Below are positions 53,107 to 62,311 of a DNA stretch of 64,000 nt, piece after piece; position 1 is the stretch's first letter; each line of letters starts with the position of its first letter. A program made the translations under genes and the position numbers. This DNA is from Gammaproteobacteria bacterium (GTDB lineage: Bacteria; Pseudomonadota; Gammaproteobacteria; Steroidobacterales; GCA-2729495). The stretch covers positions 24,697 through 88,696 of the forward strand of contig JANQPY010000026.1 in the NCBI GenBank assembly GCA_028285245.1, written 5' to 3'. The notes under the pieces were generated by a model. That model saw only the letters and a program-made list of their open reading frames with translations, ran no database searches and was not told the origin of the DNA.

Positions 53107-54434
53107 CCAAGCTCAGTGTCAGCCGCTGGAGCGACCTCGATGAGCCTGGCAGGACTGCCCTGCTCGCCCGGCCGGCCGTGCGTGCCGCGCCGGACATGGC
53201 GCCGACGGTTGCCCGCATCATCGCCTCAGTCCGCACCGATGGAAACGCAGCACTGCGTCAGTTAACCCGGGAACTGGATCAGGTTGACCTCACCGACTTC
53301 ATCGTGAGCGAGGACGAAGCCGAGGCGGCCATGGCCTCGCTGGACACAGCACAGTGGCAGGCCATCGATGCGGCGATTGCCAACGTCGAACGGTTTCACG
53401 CCGCCCAGCTCAGCGAACCGGTGCGCGTCGAAACCGCGCGCGGCGTGGTCTGCGAGCGCATCGCTCGGCCTATCGGCGCCGTCGGTCTCTATGTACCGGC
53501 CGGCAGCGCCCCGCTCCCGTCCACTGCCATCATGCTGTCCGTGCCGGCCCGGCTGGCGGGCTGCCCGGTGCGCGTCATGTGTACGCCGCCGCGTCCCGAT
53601 GGGCTGGCCGACCCGGCGGTGGTGGCCGCCGCGCGCGCCTGCGGCGTGCGGGATATCTTCAAGCTCGGCGGCGCGCAGGCGGTTGCCGCGATGGCTTATG
53701 GCACCGAGACGGTACCCAAGACCGACAAAATCTTTGGCCCCGGCAATGCCTGGGTTACCGCCGCCAAGCAGGCAGTAGCAGGCGACGCCGCCGGCGCGGC
53801 GCTGGACATGCCGGCCGGCCCCTCGGAGGTGATGGTGGTCGCGGATGCGGACGCCAATCCGCGCTTTGTCGCGCTTGATCTGCTCTCGCAATGTGAACAC
53901 GGGCCGGATTCTCAGTGCGTGCTGGTGACCACCAGCGACGCGTTGGCCGCATCAGTGCAGACCGAGATCGAGCGGGCGCTCAGCGCGCTCCCCCGGCGCG
54001 AAATCATCGGCCAGGCCCTGGCGCACGGCCGCACGATTGTGGTTGCTGATCTGGATGAGGCCCTGGCAGTGGCGAACCGCTATGCGCCTGAACACCTCAT
54101 TATACAGGTTAAGAATCCTCGGCAATACATTGATAAAATTGATAATGCTGGCTCTGTCTTTCTGGGTGACTGGACGCCGGAATCCGTGGGCGACTACTGC
54201 AGCGGCACCAACCATGTGCTGCCCACCTATGGCTATGCCCGCAACTACAGCGGTCTGTCAGTAGCGGACTTCCAGAAACAGATGACCGTGCAGGAACTCA
54301 CCTACCAGGGCCTGGATGGGCTCGCGCCTACAGTTACCACCCTGGCGGCGATGGAGGGCCTGGATGCGCACGCCCAGGCAGTCACGGTGCGGCTGGCGAC
54401 CGAACTCGCCACAGAGAAAGAGCCAGCGGCATGA
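53103..54434 (+). CDS. hisD: Histidinol dehydrogenase
   Basis: A 443-residue zinc enzyme. PIGAVGLYVPAGSAPLPSTAIMLSVPA, GGAQAVAAMAYGTETVPKTDKIFGPGN, MPAGPSEVMVVAD, SQCEHGPDSQ with catalytic residues, and GTNHVLPTYGYARNYSGLSV. ATG 53103 overlaps the hisG stop (ATGA); an upstream frame to 52830 lies inside hisG and is rejected. A run of rare AT-rich codons is found at 54099-54160. Confidence 0.96.
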   Translation: MTKLSVSRWSDLDEPGRTALLARPAVRAAPDMAPTVARIIASVRTDGNAALRQLTRELDQVDLTDFIVSEDEAEAAMASLDTAQWQAIDAAIANVERFHAAQLSEPVRVETARGVVCERIARPIGAVGLYVPAGSAPLPSTAIMLSVPARLAGCPVRVMCTPPRPDGLADPAVVAAARACGVRDIFKLGGAQAVAAMAYGTETVPKTDKIFGPGNAWVTAAKQAVAGDAAGAALDMPAGPSEVMVVADADANPRFVALDLLSQCEHGPDSQCVLVTTSDALAASVQTEIERALSALPRREIIGQALAHGRTIVVADLDEALAVANRYAPEHLIIQVKNPRQYIDKIDNAGSVFLGDWTPESVGDYCSGTNHVLPTYGYARNYSGLSVADFQKQMTVQELTYQGLDGLAPTVTTLAAMEGLDAHAQAVTVRLATELATEKEPAA

Positions 54435-55486
54435 GCGCCCTCACCCAGCTTTTCCGGGACGAGATCCGGAACCTGAAACCCTACCAGGCCGCTCAGTATG
54501 CGGACGGCTTTCTGCGCCTGAATGCCAACGAAACGCCTTGGGATGCAAGCGGTGACGCTGCTGAGACCGGGCTGCACCGGTATCCGGACGAACGCCCGCT
54601 GGCACTGGCAGCCAGGCTGGCCAGCCTCTACGGGGTGGCACCTGAGCAGTGCCTGGTCACGCGTGGCTCCAGCGAAGCGATTGAGTTGGTGATTCGCGCG
54701 ACCTGCCGACCCGGACAGGATGACATCCTGATCTGCCCGCCCACGTTCGGCATGTATGCCGCCTACGCTCAGCTACAGGGGGCCGGCGTTGTTTCCGTTC
54801 CGCTAAATGGCGAAGCGGGCTTTGCGCTCAACAACGAGCCACTCGCCGGCGCCTGGACGAGCCGTTGCCGGGTATTGTTTCTCTGCTCACCCAACAACCC
54901 GACCGGCAACAGTCTTTCACTGGAGTCGATCGGCCAGGCCGCTGCCGACATCGGCGAACGCGGGCTTGTTGTAATTGACGGCGCCTACCTGGAGTTCGCC
55001 GCCGAAGACCCCACACAAGCGCTGCTGGCACTCGGCCCCAACGTGATCGTCCTGCGCACGCTATCCAAAGCGCTCGGGCTTGCCGGAATTCGCTGCGGCG
55101 CGTTGCTCGGTGACCCCGAGGTCGTCAGTCTGGTAACGAGGCTCATGCCGCCCTATAGCGTCTCCAGCCCCTGCACAGCGGCAGCGTTCGAGGCCACGAC
55201 TGGCCCGGCATTGGATCTGCGCATTCAATTGATCAACGGTCTGCGTGACGAGAAAAGCCGGGTCTCCGCCGCCCTCAAACAGAACCCGCGCATCCGCAAA
55301 GTCTGGCCCAGCGACGCCAACTTTGTGCTGGTTGAAGCTGACGATGCCAAGGCGCTGGTTGCCAGAGCCCGCGATGGCGGCGTATTGATCCGCGATTTTT
55401 CGCGCGATCCGCTCACGCCGGGCGGCGTGCGCATCACCATCGGCACGCCTGCACAAAACGACCAGCTGCTGGCGGCGGTTGCGTAA
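54431..55486 (+). CDS. hisC: Histidinol-phosphate aminotransferase
   Basis: A 351-residue fold-type I aminotransferase. LRLNANETPWD, LHRYPDERPLALA, TRGSSEAIELVIRA, LCSPNNPTGN, VIDGAYLEFA, and the PLP Lys in VLRTLSKALGLAGIRCGALLG. It makes histidinol phosphate from imidazole-acetol phosphate. ATG overlaps the hisD stop (ATGA). Confidence 0.96.
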   Translation: MSALTQLFRDEIRNLKPYQAAQYADGFLRLNANETPWDASGDAAETGLHRYPDERPLALAARLASLYGVAPEQCLVTRGSSEAIELVIRATCRPGQDDILICPPTFGMYAAYAQLQGAGVVSVPLNGEAGFALNNEPLAGAWTSRCRVLFLCSPNNPTGNSLSLESIGQAAADIGERGLVVIDGAYLEFAAEDPTQALLALGPNVIVLRTLSKALGLAGIRCGALLGDPEVVSLVTRLMPPYSVSSPCTAAAFEATTGPALDLRIQLINGLRDEKSRVSAALKQNPRIRKVWPSDANFVLVEADDAKALVARARDGGVLIRDFSRDPLTPGGVRITIGTPAQNDQLLAAVA

Positions 55487-55490
55487 GCCG

Positions 55491-56564
55491 ATGGCCACGA
55501 CTACGCGCATTGCTTTTCTGGACCGGGACGGCACGCTCGTTCAGGAGCCTGAGGATCAGCAGGTCGATCGTCTCGATAAAGTCGAGCTGGTACCCGGCGT
55601 GATTCCCGCCTTGCTGAAGCTAAAGAGCGCAGGCTTCGAGTTTGTGATGGTGACCAACCAGGATGGCCTGGGTACCGACAGTTTCCCGACTGCCGACTTC
55701 GAGATTCCACAGAAATTTATCGTCGACCTGCTGGCTTCGCAGGGCATCGAGTTTCGTGCCGTGCTGGTCTGCCCGCACACGGACGCAGACGGCTGTACCT
55801 GCCGCAAGCCGCAGGTCGGGTTGGTCAGAGATTTCCTCACCGAGTGGCAAGTCGATCGAGCAAACAGTGTGGTTATTGGTGATCGCGAAACGGATCTGGA
55901 GCTAGCCCGCAACATGGGCGTGCCGGGCCTGCGTATCGATCCAGCCGACCCGAATGCCTGGACCGCAATCGCGCATCAACTGGTCGATCGTCCACGCACC
56001 GCAACCGTCGAGCGCAACACCAGGGAAACTCAGATCCAGGTGATTGTCGACCTTGATGCAGAGGGGCCGATTGCCGTGACCAGTGGTATCGGCTTTCTCG
56101 ATCACATGCTCGATCAGGTGGCCAAACACGGCGGCTTCTCGCTGGAGCTGCGTTGCGCAGGCGACCTGGAAATTGATGAACACCACACGGTTGAAGACAT
56201 CGCTCTGGCGCTCGGGCAGGCGCTGCGCGAAGCCCTGGGCGACAAGCGCGGCATCGCCCGCTTTGGCTTCCTGTTGCCGATGGATGAGACTGAGGCGCAG
56301 GTGGCAATGGATCTCTCCGGCCGACCTTACGCCAAGTTCGATGGCGAGTTTCCGCGCGAGGCCGTTGGTGGATTACCCACCGAGCTGGTGCCGCACTTTT
56401 TCCGTTCTTTGGCGGAAAGCCTCGGTGCGGCGCTGCACATCCGCGTGCGCGGGGACAACGCGCATCACATGGTCGAGGCCTGCTTCAAGGCGACCGGACG
56501 GGCGCTGCGTCAGGCGAAGACCCGTGAGGGTGAGCAGCTGCCGAGCACCAAGGGGCAGCTGTGA
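55491..56564 (+). CDS. hisB: Bifunctional histidinol-phosphatase / imidazoleglycerol-phosphate dehydratase
   Basis: A 357-residue fusion. Residues about 1-165 are a HAD phosphatase (AFLDRDGTLVQEPEDQQVD, FVMVTNQDGLGTDSFP, the zinc-binding CPHTDADGCTCRKP). Residues about 170-357 are the dehydratase (GIGFLDHMLDQVAKHGGF, DEHHTVEDIALALGQALREALG, VEACFKATGRALRQA). This fused form is typical of gammaproteobacteria. ATG 55491 was chosen four bases after hisC; a TTG at 55479 is less likely. Confidence 0.97.
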   Translation: MATTTRIAFLDRDGTLVQEPEDQQVDRLDKVELVPGVIPALLKLKSAGFEFVMVTNQDGLGTDSFPTADFEIPQKFIVDLLASQGIEFRAVLVCPHTDADGCTCRKPQVGLVRDFLTEWQVDRANSVVIGDRETDLELARNMGVPGLRIDPADPNAWTAIAHQLVDRPRTATVERNTRETQIQVIVDLDAEGPIAVTSGIGFLDHMLDQVAKHGGFSLELRCAGDLEIDEHHTVEDIALALGQALREALGDKRGIARFGFLLPMDETEAQVAMDLSGRPYAKFDGEFPREAVGGLPTELVPHFFRSLAESLGAALHIRVRGDNAHHMVEACFKATGRALRQAKTREGEQLPSTKGQL

Positions 56565-57160
56565 CCATGCCGGGCGTGGCGATCATTGACGGCGGCGGTG
56601 CCAATCTCGCGTCGCTGAACTTCGCCCTGGAGCGGCTGGGCGTGCGCGGCGAGGTCACCACCGATCACGAGCGGATACGTCGGGCGGATCGCGTGATCCT
56701 GCCCGGCGTCGGCGCTGCGCGCGATGCGATGGAGCGACTGCAATCGGCTGGCCTGCCAGCGCTCATCAGGGGTCTGACGCAGCCGGTGCTCGGCATCTGT
56801 CTTGGCCTGCAGCTGCTCTGCGAGTCTTCAGCGGAGGATGACGTCGAGTGCCTGGGCGTGTTTCCCGGCCGGGCGGAAAAGTTTGTGCCGGGTCCTGAAC
56901 GGCCGGTGCCGCACATGGGTTGGAACCGGGTGCGGCATGCCGCTAACGCACCGCTTCTCGGCGACATCGACGACGGTGCGCAGTTCTACTTCGTGCACAG
57001 CTATGCGGCCCCATTGGTGAACGAAACACTGGGGCGCTGTGACTATGGCGGCGAATTCTCCGCTGTTCTCGGCCGCGATAATTTCTATGCCACGCAGTTT
57101 CACCCGGAGCGCTCAGGCGCAGCCGGTGCACAGTTGCTGCAAAACTTTGTGCTGAGCTGA
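56561..57160 (+). CDS. hisH: Imidazole glycerol phosphate synthase, glutaminase subunit
   Basis: A 199-residue class I glutaminase. IIDGGGANLASLNFALERLG, VILPGVGAARDAM, the nucleophile in GICLGLQLLCES, HMGWNRV, FVHSYAA, and the catalytic His/Glu in QFHPERSG. Start is GTG 56561 overlapping the hisB stop, or ATG 56567. Feeds ammonia to HisF. Confidence 0.95.
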   Translation: MTMPGVAIIDGGGANLASLNFALERLGVRGEVTTDHERIRRADRVILPGVGAARDAMERLQSAGLPALIRGLTQPVLGICLGLQLLCESSAEDDVECLGVFPGRAEKFVPGPERPVPHMGWNRVRHAANAPLLGDIDDGAQFYFVHSYAAPLVNETLGRCDYGGEFSAVLGRDNFYATQFHPERSGAAGAQLLQNFVLS

Positions 57161-57897
57161 TGGACGTTATTCCTGCGATTGACCTGCTCGGCGGCCAGGT
57201 GGTGCGCCTGTACAAGGGCGACTTCGACCAGGTCACACACTACGAGCAAGACCCGGTGGAGCTGGCCACCCGCTATCTGCGCGCGGGTCTTAAGCGCCTG
57301 CACGCGGTCGATCTCGATGGCGCACGCACGGGTGAGCCGGTCAATCAAACGGTGATCGCCGCGTTTGCCGAAACCGGTCTCGAGGTGCAGGCCGGCGGTG
57401 GCATCCGCGACGACGCCCGGCTGCGCGCCCTGCTGGATGCGGGAGCACAACGCGCGGTCATCGGTTCAGTGGCGGTTACCGACCCCGCGCTGGTAAGCGG
57501 CTGGATCGAATCTTTCGGTGCCGACCGGATCGTGCTGGCTTTCGACGTGCGACTCGATGACGACGGCACACCCCTCGCCCAGACCCACGGGTGGAAGCGC
57601 GGGAGCGATACCACGCTGTGGGAGCTGCTCGACCGCTACGGCAAGCTAGGCGCCCGCGACGTGCTGTGCACGGATATCGGCCGCGACGGTACGCTCGAAG
57701 GCCCCAATCTTTCCCTGTATCGCGAGTGTGCGGATCGCTATCCCGATACGCGCTTCATCGCCTCCGGCGGCGTGAGCCGTGCCGCTGATCTTCCGGCCCT
57801 GGCCGAGACCGGTGTAGCCGGCGTAGTCAGCGGCAAGGCCCTCCTGGACGGCCGCCTGACACTAGATGAGATCGAACGATTCTTGCGCGCCGCATAA
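57160..57897 (+). CDS. hisA: ProFAR isomerase
   Basis: A 245-residue TIM barrel. [26 protein letters not shown] with the catalytic Asp8 position, [41 protein letters not shown] and [16 protein letters not shown] overlaps the hisH stop by one base. Its last 19 bases overlap the true hisF coding region. Confidence 0.96.
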   Translation: MDVIPAIDLLGGQVVRLYKGDFDQVTHYEQDPVELATRYLRAGLKRLHAVDLDGARTGEPVNQTVIAAFAETGLEVQAGGGIRDDARLRALLDAGAQRAVIGSVAVTDPALVSGWIESFGADRIVLAFDVRLDDDGTPLAQTHGWKRGSDTTLWELLDRYGKLGARDVLCTDIGRDGTLEGPNLSLYRECADRYPDTRFIASGGVSRAADLPALAETGVAGVVSGKALLDGRLTLDEIERFLRAA

Positions 57898-58649
57898 TTC
57901 CCTGTCTCGATGTCCGCGATGGCCAGGTGGTCAAGGGCGTGCAGTTTCGCAATCACCGCGTCATGGGCGACATCCTGGAGCTGGCCTCCCGCTATTGCGA
58001 GGAAGGGGCGGATGAGCTGGTGTTCTACGACATCACCGCCAGCCCGGACGGCCGCAAGGTCGATCGAGGCTGGATCAACCGCGTCGCGGCCGTGCTCGAC
58101 ATTCCCTTCTGTGTCGCCGGCGGCATTCGTTCTGTTGCGGATGCCGAAGAGGTACTCAACTACGGCGCCGACAAGGTCTCGATCAACAGCCCGGCGCTCG
58201 CACGGCCGGATTTAATCGGCGAACTGGCCGCACGCTTTGGTTCGCAGTGCGTGGTGATTGGCATTGACAGCCGCGAGGAAGAAGACAGCGAGTATCGCGT
58301 GTATCAGAACACGGGCGACCCCGACAAAACCACGCACAGCGGCCACCGTACGCTTGACTGGGTACGCGAAGTTCAGGAGCGCGGTGCAGGTGAGATTGTT
58401 CTCAACTGCATGAACCAGGACGGCGTGCGTGAAGGTTACGATCTTGCGCAGCTCCAACAGGTGCGCTCGGTCTGCCAGGTGCCGTTAATCGCTTCCGGTG
58501 GTGCGGGCGCCATGGAACACTTCGCCGCCGTGTTCAGCGAGGCGCGCGTCGATGGTGCCCTGGCCGCGTCTGTGTTTCACAGCGCGGCGATTCACATTCA
58601 ACAGTTAAAGAGCTACCTGCGCACGCAGGATGTGGAGATACGCGAATGA
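57879..58649 (+). CDS. hisF: Imidazole glycerol phosphate synthase, cyclase subunit, with non-canonical ATT start
   Basis: A 256-residue TIM barrel. The first canonical start in frame is GTG 57927, which would remove the catalytic Asp in [10 protein letters not shown]. The frame is open back to the TGA at 57867-57869, and codons ATT-CTT-GCG-CGC-CGC-ATA-ATT at 57879 onward encode [start]LARRII, aligning exactly with the universal MLAKRII opening so that the catalytic Asp becomes residue 11. No ATG, GTG, TTG or CTG occurs in that window. ATT is therefore the best start (ACG at 57876 is an alternative). GATGAG eight bases upstream could serve as binding site. Other motifs: [23 protein letters not shown] insert and [12 protein letters not shown]. 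Confidence 0.88.
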   Translation: MLARRIIPCLDVRDGQVVKGVQFRNHRVMGDILELASRYCEEGADELVFYDITASPDGRKVDRGWINRVAAVLDIPFCVAGGIRSVADAEEVLNYGADKVSINSPALARPDLIGELAARFGSQCVVIGIDSREEEDSEYRVYQNTGDPDKTTHSGHRTLDWVREVQERGAGEIVLNCMNQDGVREGYDLAQLQQVRSVCQVPLIASGGAGAMEHFAAVFSEARVDGALAASVFHSAAIHIQQLKSYLRTQDVEIRE

Positions 58650-58948
58650 GCCAGACCGGCCTGGAGTACCTGCTCGAACTGCAGGGCATCATTGAGAGCC
58701 GCAAAGCGGCCAGCTTCGACAAGAGCTACACAGCCAAACTGTTTGCGCTGGGTACGTCGCGCATTGCCCAAAAGGTCGGCGAGGAAGGCGTGGAAGTCGC
58801 GATCGCAGCGGTACAGGGCGACAAGCCGCGCCTCACCGCCGAGTCTGCCGACCTGCTCTACCATCTGATCGTGCTGCTGCGCAGTCAGGGCCTGACCCTG
58901 CAGGATGTTGTCCAGGAGCTCTCACAGCGGCAACGGCAAGAGCAGTAG
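58646..58948 (+). CDS. hisE: Phosphoribosyl-ATP pyrophosphatase
   Basis: A 100-residue all-alpha NTP pyrophosphohydrolase. [30 protein letters not shown] and [13 protein letters not shown] carry the acidic metal ligands. ATG overlaps the hisF stop (ATGA). The cyclohydrolase hisI that often lies between hisF and hisE is absent, and this protein has no fused HisI domain. Confidence 0.94.
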   Translation: MSQTGLEYLLELQGIIESRKAASFDKSYTAKLFALGTSRIAQKVGEEGVEVAIAAVQGDKPRLTAESADLLYHLIVLLRSQGLTLQDVVQELSQRQRQEQ

Positions 58949-58999
58949 TCGTTAGCCCCGCGTTGGCCTGTGGACTGGGGACTGTGGTCTGACGGCAAA

Positions 59000-59485
59000 C
59001 TATGGCTTTGCCGGCTTCCTCCGTACGTGCACGGTTTGCATGATTTCCGCATGCACGTCGCCGGCAGCACACACCAGCTCAATCGCGTAATCGCGATCGA
59101 CCTTACCGTGCGCGTCGACAGCGGCGCGAATCGACTCCACTTCGCTGTCGCTAACCGTGAATTCTGCGTACAGCGTGTATCGGGCAGGCTTGCGAAAGCG
59201 AATAGTCGCGGCTTTGTCCCAGACGATGTAATCCTTGCCAAGCGCCTGAATCAGCATCACGGCATAGATGCCGTCGACGACCGAGTACATGTGACCGCCG
59301 CGCATGGTGCCGACATAATTCCGTGTATGCCGGTTTAGTGGCAGCTTGAGCCGGATCGTTTTGCCATCGCCGGCAATGTGCGTGAGCCGCCCGCCCGTCG
59401 AACGCATCAGGGGTGACAGGTTGAACCCCCAGCGCGTCAGGCGTGAGCGGAGGTTTTCCCTTGATGCTGTGCTGTTTACCGCCAT
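59000..59485 (-). CDS. Hotdog-fold thioesterase-like protein (DUF4442-like)
   Basis: A 161-residue single-domain protein with the hotdog pattern RLPLNRHTRNYVGTMRGGHMYSVVDGIYAVMLIQALG and the strand DKAATIRFRKPARYTLYAEFTV. The NYVGTMxGG motif is the signature of DUF4442/YiiD-C acyl-CoA thioesterase-like proteins. It may hydrolyse or bind an acyl-CoA. Last gene of a three-gene minus-strand operon with the KPR-like and DUF1838 genes; starts four bases after the former's stop. Confidence 0.78.
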   Translation of the reverse strand: MAVNSTASRENLRSRLTRWGFNLSPLMRSTGGRLTHIAGDGKTIRLKLPLNRHTRNYVGTMRGGHMYSVVDGIYAVMLIQALGKDYIVWDKAATIRFRKPARYTLYAEFTVSDSEVESIRAAVDAHGKVDRDYAIELVCAAGDVHAEIMQTVHVRRKPAKP

Positions 59486-59489
59486 GCGC

Positions 59490-60503
59490 TCAGCGAGCCA
59501 GCAGCTCCCGCACCCGCCCGATGCCCGCCGTTTCTGGTTTGCGCTCTACCTCATGCACGGCAGACACCAGCGCGCCGTTCAATGGCGCCGGCAAACCTAA
59601 GCGCGCCGCTTCTTCAAAAACCCGTCCGTTCAGATAGTCCACCTCGGTGGGCTCGCCCCGCTCTAACGATTGCTGGCCGGAAGACTTGTACGCGCCATGC
59701 TTGCGCGTTGCGATCCGCAACCCCACCCCGGCGATCCAGCGTGGCAGCTTCACGATGCGCTCAGGATCGAAGGCACCCAGCGGCATCGGCGTCGCACCCG
59801 CAGCCTTTGCCACCGTAAGCGACTCTTCCACGACCGCCAGGAGTACCTTCCGAATTACACCGTGGCGCATCATGCCACCCATCTCGAGCCCGGAAATCAC
59901 CGCCAGACTGGTCATAGCTGAGTTGGCAACGAGTTTGTTCCACTTCACGGAAAACATGTCTGCATGCGTGAAGGTGGGCAATACCGGCGAAAGCAGCTCC
60001 GCCACCCGCTCCACCGCGGGAGTCACCGGCCCGGCCGGCCATTGCCCAAAGTGCAGATGCCCCGGCCCCGTCAAACGTGCATGGCCTGTCGCCAGCAGGC
60101 TGGCCGGGTAATACACAACACACTCCACCAGACGCTCGCCGGCCAGCGCAGCGAAGGTCTCGCCCATCAGGCCATTCTGGAAGGGCACGAGGATGCCATC
60201 GTGACTTAAGGCCGGGAGCCAGGACTCCGCGGCGGCCAGTGCCTGGCGGCACTTTGTCGCAATGATGAGCACGTCGGCCGGCTGCGCAAGCTCTTCGGGT
60301 GCCGCCACGACCGGCAGCATCGCGTGCTCTGACTGTCCGCCAACCACATCCAGGCGCAACCCCTGCCCGGCAAGCACGCGGGCTTTCTCCGCTGACCGTG
60401 CGGCCAGCGTAACTTGCGCGGCGGCGTTGGCCAGCCGCACCGCCGTAACGATGCCGAGTGCGCCGGGGCCAACGATGACGATATGCGGCGCCCCAGCCGG
60501 CAT
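59490..60503 (-). CDS. 2-dehydropantoate 2-reductase family protein
   Basis: A 337-residue ApbA/PanE-like enzyme. Nucleotide motif VGPGALG at residues 11-17, the VPFQNGL segment, and the C-terminal KWNKLVANSAMTSL with conserved Lys and Asn. It may reduce ketopantoate or another 2-oxo acid; in an operon with a DUF1838 and a thioesterase-like gene a non-pantothenate role is likely. Starts four bases after the DUF1838 stop. Confidence 0.82.
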   Translation of the reverse strand: MPAGAPHIVIVGPGALGIVTAVRLANAAAQVTLAARSAEKARVLAGQGLRLDVVGGQSEHAMLPVVAAPEELAQPADVLIIATKCRQALAAAESWLPALSHDGILVPFQNGLMGETFAALAGERLVECVVYYPASLLATGHARLTGPGHLHFGQWPAGPVTPAVERVAELLSPVLPTFTHADMFSVKWNKLVANSAMTSLAVISGLEMGGMMRHGVIRKVLLAVVEESLTVAKAAGATPMPLGAFDPERIVKLPRWIAGVGLRIATRKHGAYKSSGQQSLERGEPTEVDYLNGRVFEEAARLGLPAPLNGALVSAVHEVERKPETAGIGRVRELLAR

Positions 60504-60507
60504 GGTG

Positions 60508-61365
60508 CTATTTGGCGGCGCGCCGTTTATCGATGATGCCCTTGAAGACCTGCGCTGAACTGGTCATCTGCGGACCATTCCACTCGGTCGGCGCAGTCAG
60601 GTACTCGCTATGGTGCTTCTCGATGTAGGCCAGTATGGGTTGCGGCAACTCGCTTGGCCCGTCCATCAGTTTCAACGAGTGGCTGTGGAACACCATCTTG
60701 CCAGGCGCATTGCCCATCTCCATGAAGGGCAACCAGTCAGCGACCCGTGTCCACGACATCGTGCAATAGGCCGAGGTGATATCCGGATTGAGGATGTCTT
60801 TCTTGCTGCCGATGAGCCCCCACAGCTCCGCATGCTGATCCACGTCACCCGACGAGTACAGCGGATAGTCCTTTCGGCTCATCGCCGCCGGATGTTGAAT
60901 AAAGAAATTCCACTGGAAGGCCACCATATCGCCGCAGCTCACGTAGGGATATGGCGGCGCCAACGGGCCCTTGCCGGAGCGTGCAAACACGCCATTCACC
61001 GGATCATTCTGGATATGGACAACCTCAACCTTGCGGCCATCAAGAAATGGGTTGGACCACTCCTGCAGGATTTCCCCGGTATTTGGATCAAGGTAGAACA
61101 ATACCTCCCGGCTGTAGACCCGGTAGCCTTCATCCACCTCTTCCAGCCGCCCTGAACCGAAGCCAAACGTGCGAAAGCACTTGTAGTTTTGTTCCTGGGG
61201 CACCATGGCCCAGGCCTGGCCCGGAAAGGCGAAAAAGAAATCCGCACCGCTCAGATCGCCGCGCAGTTTCATCAGCGACATAAAATTGGTTTCCGGATCA
61301 TCCAGGTCCAGCTCTGGATCCTTGCTCGTGGTCAGGGCGGGCGACTGCATCAGGCGCAGGGTCAT
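60508..61365 (-). CDS. DUF1838 family protein
   Basis: A 285-residue soluble protein. The stretch GYRVYSREVLFYLDPNTGEIL, then EWSNPFLDGRKVEVVHIQNDPVN, is characteristic of DUF1838, a family of unknown role common in gammaproteobacteria with aromatic, terpenoid or steroid catabolism. Start 61365 has an ACGGAG element seven bases upstream; an extension to 61590 has no support. It heads an operon with the KPR-like and thioesterase-like genes. Confidence 0.82.
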   Translation of the reverse strand: MTLRLMQSPALTTSKDPELDLDDPETNFMSLMKLRGDLSGADFFFAFPGQAWAMVPQEQNYKCFRTFGFGSGRLEEVDEGYRVYSREVLFYLDPNTGEILQEWSNPFLDGRKVEVVHIQNDPVNGVFARSGKGPLAPPYPYVSCGDMVAFQWNFFIQHPAAMSRKDYPLYSSGDVDQHAELWGLIGSKKDILNPDITSAYCTMSWTRVADWLPFMEMGNAPGKMVFHSHSLKLMDGPSELPQPILAYIEKHHSEYLTAPTEWNGPQMTSSAQVFKGIIDKRRAAK

Positions 61366-61471
61366 GTTGTGGCTCCGTTGAGTTGCGAAAACCTGCAAGT
61401 TTGCCGCCAATCGATTTGCCCGGGGCCGGCAATACGCCTGCACGCCACTGTTCGAACACCCTCTCCGGACG

Positions 61472-62233
61472 CTACAGCCTGGCGCGATCGCGAAACTCGA
61501 AGTCGTCGTCGATTCGTTTGTAGAAGGCCTTGGCAAGATCAGCCTTCGCAGCGATCTTAGGATAGTCGCGTGCAAGCTGGCGCAGCTCATAATGCTGCAC
61601 GAATAGCCACTCGCTGATTTCGTTGAAATCGTTCTCCAGACTGCTGGCGGCGTAGTTCGTTATAAAGCCCAGCTCCAGGCCCTGGCGGCTGGTCGCCGAC
61701 CCGTAGTTCCGGCCGTCGGCAAAATGATGAGCGCCGATATAGCGGGACTCCCGGCCGTTTATCTTCTGCCATTCGCGGGTGGGAAACGGATAACGTTTCA
61801 TCAGCACACTGGAAAGCTCGTGAAACATGGTCTTGAGCATATATTTCTGGCGCGCCCGGCAATTGATGTAAATGCTGTTCTTGTAGTACGTACCGCCCCA
61901 ACGACCGTCCGCGTACTGAAAATCGTTAAACAGATACACGTCGGACAAGAAACGCCGCAGGATTCTCTCCGGATAGCTTGCGAGGAAAATCCGCACCATC
62001 GGCAGCGCCCTTCGCACCTCGTCCGGCGAAAGTTCCGTTGCCGATGCGCCGCGGGCCGCCATATGTGATCCATCCGGGAAGTAGAGCGCTTCGTCGTACT
62101 CATAGTGCACGCGCACCCGGAATTCCCGCCGCAGATCGGTGATCTCGTCACGAATATCGGCATCCCGCGCGGCTGCGGCCGGGAGAACCACCAGCAACAG
62201 GGCAAAGACCGCTATGGAGATGACTGGACGCAT
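61472..62233 (-). CDS. Secreted protein with degenerate HE zinc-metallopeptidase motif
   Basis: A 253-residue exported protein: signal peptide MRPVISIAVFALLLVVLPAAAA, cut near residue 23. The mature domain has KTMFHELSSVLMKRYPF, in the place where gluzincin-type peptidases carry HExxH, but the second His is replaced by Ser; two Cys-free Tyr/Arg-rich strands precede it. A later YIGAHHFADGRNYG gives more candidate ligands. It may be an inactive or unusual metallopeptidase. Start 62233 was chosen for AGGGTGG and the signal peptide. Confidence 0.6.
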   Translation of the reverse strand: MRPVISIAVFALLLVVLPAAAARDADIRDEITDLRREFRVRVHYEYDEALYFPDGSHMAARGASATELSPDEVRRALPMVRIFLASYPERILRRFLSDVYLFNDFQYADGRWGGTYYKNSIYINCRARQKYMLKTMFHELSSVLMKRYPFPTREWQKINGRESRYIGAHHFADGRNYGSATSRQGLELGFITNYAASSLENDFNEISEWLFVQHYELRQLARDYPKIAAKADLAKAFYKRIDDDFEFRDRARL

Positions 62234-62311
62234 CGCAAAAATCCACCCTCTGCGCAGCAGGTCGACCCGCGATCGTTTCACAGTCGATGCAGCTACCCTC
62301 ATGATGCGCGC

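Noticed and set aside
57927..58649. hisF beginning at GTG 57927
   Set aside because: This start removes 16 conserved residues including the catalytic Asp and the first beta strand of the barrel; the upstream frame encodes them perfectly.
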